Source of the DNA: Oscillospiraceae bacterium
GTDB lineage: Bacteria > Bacillota > Clostridia > Oscillospirales > Oscillospiraceae
Direction of reading: 5' to 3'
DNA: 42,831 nt
NCBI GenBank assembly: GCA_016293265.1
Contig: JAEDEN010000007.1
Coordinates: forward strand, 1-42,831
Positions 42,724-42,831 of the stretch are shown piece after piece (positions within the stretch are counted from its first letter, which is position 1; every line of letters begins with the position of its first letter). Below the pieces are notes generated by a model that was not told the DNA's origin, made no database searches, and was given only the letters and a program-made list of their open reading frames with translations. A program made the position numbers and the translations under genes.

Positions 42724-42748
42724 AGGGGGAGCAGGCTCCCCCTTTAGA
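42719..42748 (+). terminator. Hairpin containing the leuC stop codon
   Basis: TCTAAAGGGGGAG (42719-42731) pairs perfectly with CTCCCCCTTTAGA (42736-42748). The TAA stop of leuC is inside the stem. There is no T tract, so processing or partial attenuation before leuD is as likely as termination. Confidence 0.55.
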
Positions 42749-42756
42749 TCCCCCAA

Positions 42757-42780
42757 CACCAGTGACACCGGTCACTGGTG
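42757..42780. repeat. Second downstream hairpin
   Basis: CACCAGTGAC (42757-42766) and GTCACTGGTG (42771-42780), ten perfect pairs with loop ACCG. A third, GCCGCC (42784-42789) with GGCGGC (42793-42798), follows. The rest to 42831 has no gene visible. Confidence 0.55.
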
Positions 42781-42831
42781 AACGCCGCCCAAGGCGGCTG
42801 AGTCTGAGTCAAAGTATTTTTGTCAGGCACA

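Overview
The window looks like chromosomal DNA of a GC-rich, endospore-forming member of the Clostridia; an Oscillospiraceae-type gut bacterium is my inference. The grounds are sporulation genes (spoVAD, spoVAE), strong Shine-Dalgarno sites with several TTG and GTG starts, a T-box leader, lipoprotein-anchored ABC systems, and no outer-membrane genes. No rRNA, tRNA or CRISPR array was seen. Most of the window is ordinary core genome. Two stretches are visibly AT-richer than the rest: roughly 90-1400 and 25550-26950.

Layout. 1-1400: a small HEAT-like gene and a convergent DUF6440-type gene, each with its own promoter and hairpin. 1409-9041: a housekeeping run gdpP (c-di-AMP phosphodiesterase), rplI, dnaB, tilS, hpt, ftsH, all on the + strand with short gaps or overlaps. 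9357-14270: a complete branched-chain amino acid ABC operon, livJHMGF. 14567-16378: two unrelated lipoprotein genes. 16683-20425: arginine deiminase pathway (arcA, arcB, YfcC-type exchanger) without carbamate kinase. 20735-24820: a polar amino acid ABC importer (binding protein, permease, ATPase) and an AbgB-like M20 amidohydrolase. 24904-25500: a decayed serine-recombinase C-terminus and a hairpin-rich block, read as the scar of an integrative element. 25638-26669: a Fur-family regulator with a Fur-like operator over its own promoter, and a divergent 6-pyruvoyl-tetrahydropterin-synthase-like protein ending in a zinc ribbon. 26952-28316: a nucleobase permease facing cytidine deaminase across a bidirectional terminator.

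28417-33501 is on the - strand: cdd, a polysaccharide deacetylase lipoprotein, spoVAE, gluQRS and a phosphoglycerol-transferase/LTA-synthase-family membrane protein. 33725-38045 is on the + strand: a multi-zinc-ribbon protein translationally coupled to an NhaC-type antiporter, a cation diffusion facilitator, and spoVAD. pfkA lies on the - strand. The window closes with a leucine T-box leader (specifier CUG) controlling leuA and leuC; leuD and leuB presumably lie beyond the right edge.

Together the metabolic genes describe an amino-acid-using anaerobe: it imports branched-chain and polar amino acids, degrades arginine, salvages nucleobases and nucleosides, and makes leucine when charged tRNA-Leu is low. 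The least explained piece is the Fur-family/PTPS-like pair beside the recombinase scar. I found no clear multi-gene novel system elsewhere in the window.
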